Positions 30,811-42,210 of a stretch of 64,000 bases of DNA are shown one piece after another. The position numbers were made by a program, and so were the translations under genes. Numbering within the stretch: the first letter of the stretch is position 1; the number at the start of each line of letters is the position of its first letter. The stretch comes from Adiantum capillus-veneris (Eukaryota > Streptophyta > Polypodiopsida > Polypodiales > Pteridaceae): positions 53,081,253 to 53,145,252 of the forward strand of contig CM043959.1 of assembly GCA_014529385.2 (NCBI GenBank), read 5' to 3'. Under the pieces are notes generated by a model. The model was not told where the DNA came from. It saw nothing but the letters and a program-made list of their open reading frames with translations, and did no database searches.

Positions 30811-30990
30811 TGTGAACTGTTTTGAAGTGAATCTCAGTTGTGTCGCGGTAGAATCTTGACTTGGAGTGTCCGAGTTTGTTACAATGGTATCAGAGCGCAT
30901 TGTGAACTGTTTTGAAGTGAATCTCTGCTGTGTCGCGGTAGAATCTTGACTTGGTGTGTCCGAGTTTGTTACAATGGTATTAGAGCCCAG
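30811..30990 (+). repeat. 90-bp tandem duplication of LTR end plus primer site
   Basis: Units 30811-30900 and 30901-30990 each start TGTGAACTGTTTTGAAG and contain GTTTGTTACA and TGGTAT[C/T]AGAGC. The second primer site has one mismatch (TTAGAGC). Confidence 0.9.
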
Positions 30991-31639
30991 AAAGATTCTT
31001 CCTCTACGAAGGATCCGATCCTTTTTACAGCGCGCACAGCTTTTGGAAAATTAGCTTCATGCCCCGACCCCGGGAAATTTGCTTCGTGCCGTGACCCCGG
31101 ACTTAGCCACTCCCACCCTTCATACATCGCGCATCGGGCGCGCTTCCGTCTTCATCGCTCTGTCTTACAGGGCATAAAGCCATTAAAATTCCCAAATTAC
31201 ACATGCAGACACCTCTCAATGGGAAGGCAAAGAAAAGTTGAAGATCCAGCACGGGAACTGAAGAAAAGAATGAAGATTTGGGCAAAAAAAAATTCGGACA
31301 AGTTTGCCAGAAAAGGTGTACAAACATCAACTGCAGATTAGCATATGTGTGAACACATTGATTAAGTACTCCAAGGACTTTGGAGTACCCAAGATTGGTG
31401 ATACACCTGAAGAATCACCCAATTGATAAGATTTACATGAGATGGCGTGTGGCCATGGCTTCTCTAAGGTAGGGAGTAAAGCCGAAAAGACAGACAAGTG
31501 CAGAAAAGCAGAACTTGTACTCGCAGAAAGACATGGACAAGCAAAGCAAAAAGCAAAGCTTTGAAAGGGCAAGAAAAAGGCAAAGAAGCCTAGATTTCAC
31601 CCAATTTCTGACAATTCTACAGAGGAGTCATCCTCAAAC

Positions 31640-32242
31640 AGTTCGGACTCCGACGATCACAGATTTTTACGCAAAGAAGAAGCATTTCTAAAAGCCAACC
31701 AGTATGACTTTCTCGAAGATAAAAGCAAGAAAGTTAAGAATTTAAAGAAGGTGGACAATCGATTTGAATCCTTTTCTGGGTTCCGAGATGCTCGAACATC
31801 GTGGTCCACTCTTCTACTGAGAAAGGAAGCTCTGTTAAATGGTTGAAATTCAAACGGCTTTTTATTTCTTCTTGGCTGACTTGGGAGTACGAACGAGATA
31901 TATGAACCGCTTGGAATCATCTTCGAACGACCAAGGGAGATTCTTTGGACGTTGATTGCAAGAGACTTCGGAGCTCTTTTCTACCAGCTTCTTCATTTGA
32001 GAAGGTCTTGTTTAAGGAACAGATTGAGAGGTTTTGCTACGGACTTTTGCTTGGAACAAAAGTCGCATTCTATTCAAGAATTGATGGGTCATGCGAAACG
32101 GGGTTTTGCCATACACTTGGGCAATCCGACATAGCCCACTGATGAGCTCTTGATTCAAAGAACTCAACAGACTTCTAATAATGAAAGTAGAAAGAGAGAG
32201 TTCCCAGAACAAAGAAAAGAAAGATACACGTCCCCGACAGAC
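31640..32242 (+). pseudogene. gag fragment of F3
   Basis: It matches the F1 gag. Recognisable pieces are NQYDFLEDKSKKV near 31700, WSTLLLRKEAL, and GHAKRGFAIHLGNP near 32090, spread over different frames with stops between. The upstream 30991-31640 probably held the gag N-terminus (a Lys/Arg-rich frame starts at 31219) but is too damaged to follow. Confidence 0.7.
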
Positions 32243-32883
32243 TGTAATAGACTTGGACACTCCAAGTCGAGAATCTACCGGGACACCACAAAAGATCACT
32301 TCAAAACAGTTCACAGTTCACAATTGATTCGACACTGGCCCTCAACAGTGGCCCGGCGGAGTTCCGTGCCTAGAGATATTGGCCCTAAGACTGGCGCCCC
32401 TTTTGGTATTTCTTTTTGTATTAATCTGTGTTCAAAGTACAAGAGTGCAGGCAGGCACTCACACTTAGACTCTGCGTCCAAATGCTTGAGTTATGAGGCC
32501 CTGCCCCCATATTTAAAGTTTACAAAGGGATGCTAAAAGCAGAGCCCCCAAAAGCTGAAATCAAAAGCCTTGTTAATTAAAACAGAAGCTTTCTGCTTTT
32601 CACAAGCTCTCTCTTAAGCCAAAAGCAATAAAGCAAAGAGCTTACCTCTCTCTCCCATGCTACATTGCGTAGAAAAGCAATGCCCAAAAGCTGCGCCAAA
32701 TCTGCCGCATAAAGCGCCGGAAATCACGAAATCCGTATTGCCTGCCTCGTGTCATATTTTCCGCAATTCGCGGGGCTACCGTACAGCCAGCAACGTCAGC
32801 ATTTCAACGTGTCTGCAATTCCCCGAGCTTGTCCATGCAGGGCAGAGAGTGTGTAATGGGCAGCCACGTCACCGTTTGTGGCA
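32243..32883 (-). repeat. 3' LTR of gypsy F2
   Basis: The left end is TGTAATAGACTTGG and the right end TTTGTGGCA, next to the purine tract on the minus strand (TACCTCCCTCTTG on plus). It matches the F1 LTRs, with extra internal sequence. It interrupts the F3 gag. Confidence 0.82.
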
Positions 32884-33420
32884 TACCTCCCTCTTGAAAG
32901 CATTGTAATCGCCCTCGATTACGCCTGCAAAACAGACAGAAGCCATAAACTGCCTTAGCAGACACTGACTGTTAGCACCGACGCACTAGGAACACACATC
33001 TATTACATGTACCAATCGACAGTCACATCACACGACATGACATGACATGACATGACAAATCACATTCAACATTCATTCGGATCTTAGACCATGATTTATC
33101 GGCAATGCAGTTAGCAATCGCATCTAGATCCACTCACGACCTCGTAGATGCCCGATTGACTAACCCCTATTGCAACCATGTCTACTCGAGATCATTCATA
33201 CCAAAATGCTGCAGTCATTTCGTCTATCAGTTCCTGCACTTAAAAACAAGTCAAGAACAAATCAGTTTCATATTCCGGAATTCCATTTCATAAAGTCATA
33301 CAGCAGAATACTGTCAGCTCTCAGTATCCCTGAAGCTCAAAGAGACATCAGTGACTCTAGTATTCTAAAAATCAAGGCATCTGTTGACAAAGGAGCGGAG
33401 TAACTCCCCTCTTGTGCAAC
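32884..33420 (-). mobile_element. F2 internal 3' region
   Basis: Noncoding region between pol and the 3' LTR. It includes the GTAATCG-CCCT-CGATTAC palindrome (32905-32922) and ACATGAC repeats (33030-33060). It runs in parallel with 33928-34465 of F1. It stops at the F1 insertion (GCAAC, 33416-33420) and resumes at 39894. Confidence 0.8.
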
Positions 33421-33927
33421 TGTAACAAACTTGGAGACTCCAAGTCAAGAATCAACCGCGACAGCACCAAATAACCACTTCAAAACAATTCACAGATCAC
33501 AATAGATTTGCACTGGCCCGGCGGAGTTCCGTGCCTAGAGATATTGGCCCCAAAGACTGGCGCCCCTTTCGGTATTTCTTTTTGTATTAATCAATCATCA
33601 AAGTACAAGAGAGCGGTTAGGGTTTCACTCTCAGACTCTGCGTCCAGATGCTCTGAGAAGTGAGGCCCTCACCACTAATTTAAAGGTTACAAGGGATGCC
33701 CAAAAGCAGAGCCCCAAAAGCTTTTAAAATCAAAAGCATCAGTTCTCTCTCTCTCTTAGAGAGTCTTTTCTTTTTTTTATATAAAAAAAAGCAAAAGCAA
33801 AATTCGCGTCGCTCATCATTTTCCAAAAAAAAAAAAATTTAATGATCCGCCTCCGCGATTTCCGAAAATTAGGGTTTCTGGCAGAATTTAGGGTTTTTGC
33901 TGTCCGCCACGTCATCACTTTGTGACA
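33421..33927 (-). repeat. 3' LTR of F1
   Basis: 507 bp, ends TGTAACAAAC and TTTGTGACA on the plus strand. It has two telo-box units (TTAGGGTTT), where the 5' LTR has four. TGATGACGTGG lies just inside its minus-strand start. Confidence 0.92.
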
Positions 33928-33966
33928 TACCCCCCTCTTGAAAGCATTGTAATCGACCGCGATTAC
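33928..33966 (-). other. Polypurine tract and palindrome of F1
   Basis: On minus, CAAGAGGGGGGTA directly precedes the 3' LTR. GTAATCG-ACCG-CGATTAC lies at 33949-33966. The palindrome is kept in F2 and G with other spacers. Confidence 0.75.
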
Positions 33967-34461
33967 GCCTGCAAAACCGACAAAAGCCATAAACCGTCTT
34001 AGCAGACACTGACTGTTAGTACCTACGTACTAGGAACGCACATCTAGCACATGTACAAAATCGACAGTCACATCACACGACATCACAGGACATCACCAGA
34101 CATCACAGGACATCACATGACATTCAACATTCATTCGGATCTTAGACCATGATTTATCGGCAATGTAGCTAGCAATCACATCTAGGTCCAATCGGGACCT
34201 CATCGATGTCCGATTGACTAACCCCTATTGCAACCATGTCTATTCGAGATCAAGTAGACCAAAATGCTGCAGTCATTTCGTCTATCAGTTCCTGCACTCA
34301 CAAGAAGTCAAGAACAAATCAGTATCATAATCAAGAATTCCATTTCATAAAGTCATCCAACAGAATACTGTCAGCTCTCAGTATCCCTGAAGCTCAAAGA
34401 GACATCAGTGACTTTAGTATCAAAATCGAGGCATCTGTTGACAAAGGAGCGGAGTAACTCC

Positions 34462-37400
34462 CCTCTTGTGCATCCCACTGCACCAGATCTTCGGCCAAGC
34501 TGAGTTTCTGGGTTCCGTTTGGAGTAGACTATGCTAAACCAAAACATCGAGGTAAAGTTTCACAATCCGAGGAGTATCTGCTAGGTCCTCCTCCTCCATC
34601 CACTTCGCATCAAATGCAGGAAAGTTCTTGAACTTAACCAAGAACCGCCTTCAGACTTTACCTTTCTTCGTATCATTATGTGCCAAAATCTGTTCAGGAA
34701 CAAGGATCTCCTCCTTTTCTTCCACTTTGGGTTGCTCATCAGGCTCCCCATCATTAGGCACATCACCCTTAACAGGGTTTCAAGAGACTCACATGCAATG
34801 CATTATGAATCCTCCAAGTATCTGGCAGTTCCAATCGGAAGGAGACATCATTTATCTTGTCAGTGATCTGGAAAGGTCCGTAGTATCACATACTAAGCTT
34901 TGGAAAAAGCCTCTCCTTTCCCTTTTTCTTTCTTAGACGTGCCTTCTCAAAAGTAAGAGCACCCAATCATCCTTCTTCAGTTTCAAGTCGCGACGATGGC
35001 GATCCGCTGCCTTTTTCTGTCGTTCTTGAGACTCCTGCAAAGTCTCGCGAACCTTGGCAAAAGCCGTATCCAAATCTCGCGAATATTCATCCGCTTCAAA
35101 TTTCTAATCTTTCGTGCTCAGGAAGGATGGAACCTTCGCAGCAGTTTCAACAATCTCACATGGAGTCTTCCCCGTCGAAGAGTGTATCGTGTTATTGTAG
35201 GCAAATTCTACCAAAGGTAAGTTCTTTTCCCATTGAGTCTTCTGATGCGAGATACAAGACTTCAATAAATCTAAAATCACTGAATTGGCAATCTCAGATT
35301 GCCCGTCAGTCTGCAAGTGGAACGATGACGAGAACTGCAACCGCGTGCCAATGTTCTCCCAAATTGCCTTCCAAAACAAACTCATAAATATGGGGTCTCT
35401 GTCGGAGACAATCGTCTCAGGCGTGCCATGTAATCGGAAAATCATCGTGATCATTTTGTATTCTCGAGAGATTTAAAAAAAATGAAATCCATTTCAATAT
35501 TTTCCCAGGGGCGGGTGGGTATGGGTAAAGGCTGTAACAATCCCTGTGCCTTATGCGTGTCAAACTTGACCTTCTGGCATACCAAGCAACTGTGCACAAA
35601 CTCTTCCACATCCTTCTTCAGTCTCCGCCAAAAGAAATCTCTCTCTACCCCTTTCATGGTGGTAGCAATGCCGCGGTGACCCGTAAAAGGTGGACAGTGG
35701 CAATCAGTCATAACCTTTTCCCTCAACGGCTGTGTAACGCACAACAGTCTTTTTCATCAAGTAGCCTTCCCTAAGGGAGTATCCAGCTACTGTCTCCCCA
35801 TCCTGTATCCGTGTGAAAAATATCTGCAAAATCTGTATCTGTGGCGTACTGATCGACCATATCCTCGAAGCTTCTATGATGTATCGCGGAAATAGCCAGA
35901 ACCAACGGTTTCCGAGACAAAGCATTTGCCACCACATTCTTCTGTCCCTGCACATGGACAATCTGGAAGTGGAACTGTGACAAGATGTTCGCCCACCGCA
36001 TCTGTTTTTCCGAAAGCTGCTTCTGTGACAAGAAGTAGCGCAAACTCTGATGGTCTGTAAAGACAGTAAAATCCGCTCCGAGTAGGTAATGCCGCCACTG
36101 AGTAAGAGCATGGATAACCGCCAAAAGCTCTTTCTCATAGATCTGTGCTGTCATCTCCGGCCTAGAGAACAAACGGCTCTCGTAAGCTATGACATGGCCT
36201 TCTTGCATCAAGACCGCACCCAGACTACGACCACAAGCATCACAAAATACTTCAAATGACTTCTGCAAGTCCGGCAAAGTCAAAATATGGTCCTGTAGTC
36301 AATTTCTCTTTCAATGTCTGAAAGGCAGTCACCTCTGTGGGTCCCCACAAAAAAGGTACTCCTTTCTGTGTCAAGGTATGCAAAGGGGAAGCAACCTCTG
36401 CAAACTTTCGTATGAACCGCCTGTAGTACGAACACAATCCCAAGAAGCTTCTAACTTCATGGACATTCCTCAAATCGGGCCAATCACGGATAGTCTCTAT
36501 CTTGGCCGGGTTCATTTGCACTCTTGCTGTTGACACAATGTGTCCCAAAAAGTGTATCTCTGGTAGGAAAAATTCACTTTTCTTAGCATTAATCACTAAT
36601 GTGTGATCTCGTAATGCCTGAAAGACTTGAAGCAGATGATCTCTGTGTTCTGCCTCATTCTTCGAGAAAACAATGATGTCGTCAAAGAAAGTGCCAACAA
36701 ATAGCCTGTACTCTCGAAAAATCCTATCCATCATCCGGTTAAATGTCGCAGAAGCATTGGTTAAGCCAAAAGGCATCACCAAAAACTCAAATAACCCAAA
36801 AGTCGTCCGAAAAGCTATCTTGTAGACATCTCCTGGCGCTATCCTGATCTGATGGTATCCACTCTTCAAGTCAATCCTGCTAAAGCACGAGGATCCCTGT
36901 AACCTGTCGAGTATATCATCGATCCTAGGAATCGGAAATCTGTTCTTGATGGTGATTTCGTTGAGAGTGCTATAATCGATGCACATTCTCCAAGATCCGT
37001 CTTTCTTCAAAACCAACAACATTGGAGAGCAATACGGTGAAGTACTAGGCTGGACAAGACCCTTTTCCAAGAGGTCTTTCACTGAGTTCATAATCTTTTC
37101 ATTTTGTACTCGGCTCACACGATAAGGTGGCCGATTCGGTGGCGTGCTTCCAGATATCAGATCAATGGTATGATCTTCAGGCCCTCTCAAAAGCAATCGG
37201 CATGAGCGTGGAGAAAAAAACTCTTGGCGTTCTTTTCTTCAGGTCAAAACATATTCAACCTTTATCCATCGTTCAGTTCTCCCAAAAGAATGAGTAAGAA
37301 AACTGAAGTTCATCAAGTACAATCTCTAAGCCCTTCATTTATCAAAGTCGCTTTCTCGGCCCGGTAGTCAACCACGGCGTAGTTCTTGTGGTACCAAGGG

Positions 37401-37700
37401 ATCCCGAGTAGAACGTCACTCGCGTGCCCTGAACACCCCTGTCATTGCAAACAAAGTTTGCCAATGCTCGGTGTAATGGCAACATCCCATCCGGGTGCCA
37501 GTCAAACTACCTCCGCCTATGGCGTCAGTCTGTCGAGCGTAGTTCCAAATCGAGCCGCCAATTCCAAGTGAAAAGAAGTTGGCCTTGGCTCCTTCAAAAG
37601 AGCTTCTTGATCCTTCACTTTGCCCCAAAAAAAGCGGCAAAGTTTGTACTTTCATTCATTTGATTCGGTGCAAGTCCCACGCCATGTGGTACCAGTTCTA
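34462..37700 (-). pseudogene. pol of F1
   Basis: The polyprotein would supply protease, reverse transcriptase, RNase H and integrase. Right to left: a worn protease region ending LLGIPWYHKNYAVVDY (about 37370); RT 37196-36252 with intact motifs FSRIDLKSGYHQIR and FFDDIIVFS; RNase H 36283-35771 (FCDACGRSLGAVLMQEGH, TDHQSLRYF); integrase zinc finger 35744-35451 (FTGHRGI, CLVCQKVK); integrase core 35454-35104 (IVSDRDPIF, TDGQSEIAN); chromodomain region 34770-34560. These blocks sit in different frames, so at least three frameshifts separate them. Unlike H, the catalytic Asp residues of RT are preserved. Confidence 0.9.
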
Positions 37701-37799
37701 CTTTTCTATCTGCCTTTTCTGCCACATTCCTCAGCTGCTCTCGAACTCTCAGACCTGTCGTCATCTTTATCATTCTGTTCTTTCTGTGCCTTATGAGGG

Positions 37800-39281
37800 C
37801 ACTTCGCGGAAATATGTCCATGTTCCCCGCATCCAAAGCACTTCCCCTCTCTAATGAAGCGAGCTCTCTCCTCAGGAGTAAGCTTGGGTCATGCATCCTT
37901 TTTTTTCTCTGGGTTGCTCTTTTTCATTCTACTTTCATTCCCAGAAGTCTGTTCGGCTCGTTGTGTCATGGCCTCATCTGTGGGGTAGGTCAGACTATCA
38001 GAGTGAATGGCAAAGCCCCGCTTCGCATGACTCATCAACTCCTGAATAGAAGCCGACTTCTGTTCCAAGCAGTGATCTCGGATCTCTGTAGGTAGACCCA
38101 AGGTAAACCGCTCAATCTGTTCTCTGAACGAGATCTTCTTGAATGAAGAGGCGGGTAGAAAAGAGCTCCAGAATCTTTCACAATAAGAATTCACTGTATC
38201 GCTCTTGGTCATCCGGAGATGGTTCCAAGCAGCTCGTATATCTCGCTCAAACTCTTGAGTCAACCAAGAAGAAATAAAAAGCCTCTTGAATTTCAGCCAT
38301 GTAACTGGCACAGTCTTGCTTAATAGAAGCGTGGACCACCAAGTACGAGCATTCCCCTCAAAGTAAGAGGCAGCTCTCCGAATCTTGGAGTGCACTGAAT
38401 AGCGTCCTCCCGCGAAAGCAATGTCAAACTGCTGTATAAAAGACAAAGCCTTCGAAGCATCTGAGTGTCCTGAAAAGTATCAAACTTGATCGAGTGGCCA
38501 CCTTCCTTAAACTCTCGGACTTTCTTGCTTTTATCTTCGAGAAAGTCATACTGCTTGGCTTTGTAAAAATTCTTCTTGTTCGCATAAAACTTTCCGTCAT
38601 CGGAATCTGAGGTGTCTGTAGACGAGTCCTCAGTAGAACTGTCAGTCTCTGGGCGAGATGTAGCCTTCTTTCCCTTTTTCTTGCCCGTTCCGAAGCTTTG
38701 TGTATTGCTTCGCTTTTTGCTTTTTTCTGTCTTCTTCGCTCTAATCCGAGGAGCTAGAAGAACTGTCAGAAGAAGAAGAAGAAGAAGAAGAACTGGGTAC
38801 TCCTTCAAATCGAACACGCTTCTTCCGTTTCTTTGCTTTGTCGAATGTCGACTGACGACCCAAATATCCCGGGAAGTCAGTACCTTTGTTCTGCTTTTTG
38901 CCGTGCTTTTTGTCTTTCTTTTGCACGTCGAAAAGCTGAGCAATCCGTGCATCAACCAGGTTCTCCAGTTCCTTCTCCGTATATTTCTTGGAGGCAGAAG
39001 GTTTCTTGAGAGCGGGTTTCGGGAGTGGTGTTGTGGTTCTCTGCCACTCCATCTGTACCTCTTTCAAAGAGGTCTGGTTCATATATTTTGCCATCTTCGG
39101 GTCCTTGGCAAAATTGAGCATCATCTTTGTTGCATCGCTGATCAATCGGCGACGCTCTATCTCTCGCCGCTCCGCCTAAGTAGGCCAAGGCGGGCCATAC
39201 TCTCTGCCTGAATCTTCGTTGTGATCCCAGCCCGCATATCCAGATGCAGAGGGAGTCGACTGATCATTGCATGAAGCCATA
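37800..39281 (-). pseudogene. gag of F1
   Basis: It starts near 39281 (MASCNDQSTPSASGYAGWD) and runs towards 37800. An in-frame stop near 39176 is followed by LISDATKMMLNFAKDPKMA. A Ser-rich run encoded by a GAA/TTC repeat (38770-38792) follows, then another stop at 38741. After a frame disturbance the conserved core lies at 38446-37889 (ALSFIQQFDIAFAGGRY, GNARTWWSTLLLSK, FERDIRAAWNHL). A CCHC knuckle follows near 37860-37800 (CFGCGEHGHISAKC). It is broken but readable. Confidence 0.87.
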
Positions 39282-39337
39282 GGTGCCGCGGAAAAAAAAT
39301 TCGAGGATCGGATTTCCCGTAGAAGAGAAATCGGTCG

Positions 39338-39351
39338 TGCTCTGATACCAC
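39338..39351 (-). other. Primer-binding site of F1
   Basis: Minus-strand TGGTATCAGAGCAC, one base inside the 5' LTR, complementary to initiator Met-tRNA. Confidence 0.88.
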
Positions 39352-39893
39352 TGTAACAAACTTGGACACTCCAAGTCAAGAATCAACCGCGACAGCACCA
39401 AATAACCACTTCAAAACAATTCACAGATCACAATAGATTTGCACTGGCCCGGCGGAGTTCCGTGCCTAGAGATATTGGCCCCAAAGACTGGCGCCCCTTT
39501 CGGTATTTCTTTTTGTATTAATCAATCATCAAAGTACAAGAGAGCGGTTAGGGTTTCACTCTCAGACTCTGCGTCCAGATGCTCTGAGAAGTGAGGCCCT
39601 CACCACTAATTTAAAGGTTACAAGGGATGCCCAAAAGCAGAGCCCCAAAAGCTTTTAAAATCAAAAGCATCAGTTCTCTCTCTCTCTTAGAGAGTCTTTT
39701 CTTTTTTTTACATAAAAAAAAAGCAAAAGCAAAATTCGAGTCGCTCATCATTTTCCAAAAAAAAAAATTAATAGTCCGCCTCCGCGATTTCCGGAAATTA
39801 GGGTTTCTGGCAGAAATTAGGGTTTGCAGGAATTTTAGGGTTTCTGGCAGAATTTAGGGTTTCTGCTGTCCGCCACGTCATCACTTTGTGACA
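39352..39893 (-). repeat. 5' LTR of F1
   Basis: 542 bp, longer than the 3' LTR because of two extra telo-box units of about 19 bp in 39797-39860. Confidence 0.92.
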
Positions 39894-40498
39894 GCAACCC
39901 ACTGCACCATATCTCCGACCAAGCTGAATTCGGGGTTCCATTTGTAGACTATGCTAAACCAAAAGCTTCAAGGTAAAGGTTCACAATCTGAGGAGTATCT
40001 GCTAGGTCCTCCTCCATCCACTTAGCATCCAATGCAGGATAGTTCTTGAATTTAACCAAGAACCACCTTCGTACTTTAGGCTTATTCTTTATGTCCTTAT
40101 GTGTCCAAATCTGTTCAGAAACAAGGATCTCCTCGTTTTCTTCCACTTCGGGTTGCTCATCTGGCTCCCCTTCTTCGGGACATCACCTTTAAAAGGTTTC
40201 AAGAGACTCACATGAAATGCATTGTGAATCCTCCAAGTGTCAGTCAGTTTCAGTCGGAATGAGACATCATTGATCTTTTCGGAGATCTGGAAAGGTCCGT
40301 AGTATCGCATACTAAGCTTTGAAAAAAGCCTCTCCTTTCCCTTCTTCTTTCTCAGCAATGCCTTCTCAAATCGTAAGGGCACCCAATCATCCTCCTTCAA
40401 TTTCAAATCATGACGATGACAATCCGCTGCCTTTTTCTGTCTTTCTTGAGATTTCTGCAAAGCCTTGCGGACCTTGACAAAAGCCGTGTCTAAGTCGC
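39894..40498 (-). pseudogene. F2 pol C-terminus (integrase tail, chromodomain)
   Basis: This is F2 sequence on the other side of F1. Minus-strand frame 40517-40089 encodes the linker ([57 protein letters not shown]). Frame 40146-39949 encodes a chromodomain (RWFLVKFKNYPALDAKWMEE). A frameshift lies between the two. F2 is cut at 40498 by the E1 LTR. Confidence 0.87.
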
Positions 40499-41615
40499 TG
40501 TCACATGACACATCCAACCCTATGTGTCCGTGGACAAGCTACAGCATGACCAGGGTTCAGTTCCGTCAAGTCAATCTAGAATAGGAAGTGATCTGGCACT
40601 TTTGTGAGTCTGTTCGTAGACCGTGCATGACCAGTCACTTAGATTAGATGCATATCCTCCGGTTGCACACAGCATGATCATCAGTATTCCCATCAGAATC
40701 CATAAGGGGAATTTTCCAGTGCATTAAACCTATTTTCCCTATTTTTGACATTTTTCACTTATTTATTAAGTGACCTTTGTTGAGAACTAGGTAGGGCAAT
40801 TTTGCTAAGATAATATATAAGCAAACCAAAGCTAGCACTTTCTGGCAGATCAGGCAGCAGGAACAGTGCTCAACAAGCCAATTCTCAACAAGAACAAGAA
40901 CCCCTCTCAACAAGACAACTCCCCCTTCATGCTAGCGTTTTCAGCCCTTGGTGAATTTCAACAAGAGGACTCTAGCGTTTTGGATCAGCCCCTGCAATCT
41001 GCGTTTTCAGCCAGCCAGTAGCGTTTTCTGTCAACAGCAGTAGGGCGATTTCAGCAGGGCAAATCAGCGCTTAAGAGACCAGCCACTTCATCGTTTTTGC
41101 CAGCTTGCATCAGCGTTTTTGCACTGCCAAACCAGCGTTTTCAGCAAGGCAAAATTCAGCAAATAGAAGAGCAGCATTTCAGCGTTTTGCATCAGCCAAT
41201 TCAGCAGACAGAAGAGCAGTAGATCCAACACAATTCCAAGCACGAAAGACAGCGTTGTTGCACATCAAGTCGCAGTAGCAGATAGCCTCGCCCTCGTCGT
41301 CACCACCATCGGCCTCGACATAGCCATTAGATTGCATTAGCATCATTGTATGTGCAATCAATAGTAGACCACTCTTGCCATCGAGAGAGGGGCCCTTGGA
41401 GGAGGGTTTGACAACATCTCCGGTGTCGTATTCTCTTCTCTATCTCTCAGTCTCATGCACTTTCACGCACAGTGTCCATTTACTTTGTTTGTGTCCATTG
41501 CACTCTCTCATTAAAGAACGGAAGGCTCTCCCTTCCCTAAGTAAAAGGAACCTTGAGCACAGTTCGGAGCACTCATCTTGAGCAAAGTTCAACATTCATT
41601 CCGTTGCACCTTACA
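40499..41615 (+). repeat. 5' LTR of E1
   Basis: 1117 bp, from TGTCACATGACA to GCACCTTACA, followed directly by the primer site. The terminal G-box palindrome of other E LTRs is mutated here (CACATG). A TATA-like ATATATAAG lies near 40810. The CAGCGTTTT repeats are present. Confidence 0.9.
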
Positions 41616-41630
41616 TTGGTATCAGAGCTT
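41616..41630 (+). other. Primer-binding site of E1
   Basis: TTGGTATCAGAGCTT, initiator Met-tRNA type, directly after the LTR. Confidence 0.88.
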
Positions 41631-42064
41631 TGGCAGTGTTCTGTATCACTCAAGGAAAGAACCACATAATTTTTTTTGCTTGTTGCGATCGTACGTAACT
41701 CAAGTCCTCTTGGGCGTGTCGATTCCTAATCGTGTTTTTGAAGAGTGACAGCAACCCCCAAGAAAGAAGGGCTTGTCAAGCCTCCCCTTGTGCCTCTTTT
41801 CACTCATTGAGAGCGGACCGTGCACTTAGCGGCCGGCCAATCGACGTGAGGTGGGAAAAAGCAACCTTGGTGTGAGCGCAAGGCTGCCAAGGGGTGCGCC
41901 CACGCAAAAGAGCAGAACTGGGGTGAAGAGAAGATCCTTCTCTAGCACAGATTGCAAGCGAAAGAAGAACCTCAAGACCCTCAAGAACTCAAGACCCCCA
42001 AGAACCCAAGAACCCCACAAGAACCCAAGTTCCTCGTGAACTTAAGAACCAAAGATCACAGTGT
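41631..42064 (+). other. E1 leader before gag
   Basis: About 430 bp without a long frame. It contains AAGAACCC-type purine-rich repeats (41960-42050) also present in E2, E3 and E4. It is shared by autonomous and non-autonomous members and may hold the packaging signal. Confidence 0.5.
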
Positions 42065-42210
42065 ATGGTCATCACCCAAAGCGGAATGGATACTTCGCAT
42101 GGAGGTGGTGAGCATGGGAGTGGCGAAAAAGAGTTTTCCCCACCAAGAAATTTTCCCTACCCTCCCCCGTCTCCATCTACGCCACGAGTTGTACCAAATC
42201 TTATGGAGGC

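Larger units (their letters stand above)
30423..32242 (+). mobile_element. Gypsy F3 5' part
   Basis: A plus-strand 5' LTR (about 30423-30883) and Met-tRNA primer site, then a broken gag that ends abruptly at 32242, where the F2 LTR begins. The LTR end and primer site are tandemly duplicated (30811-30990). The left LTR end is uncertain. Confidence 0.7.
33421..39893 (-). mobile_element. Gypsy chromovirus F1, complete structure, inside F2
   Basis: Both LTRs are present (5' LTR 39352-39893, 3' LTR 33421-33927). A 5-bp target duplication GCAAC lies at 33416-33420 and 39894-39898. The primer site is next to 39352 and the purine tract next to 33927. Gag and pol are present but carry nonsense codons and frameshifts. 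It is inserted in the same orientation within F2, a member of its own family. Confidence 0.93.
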
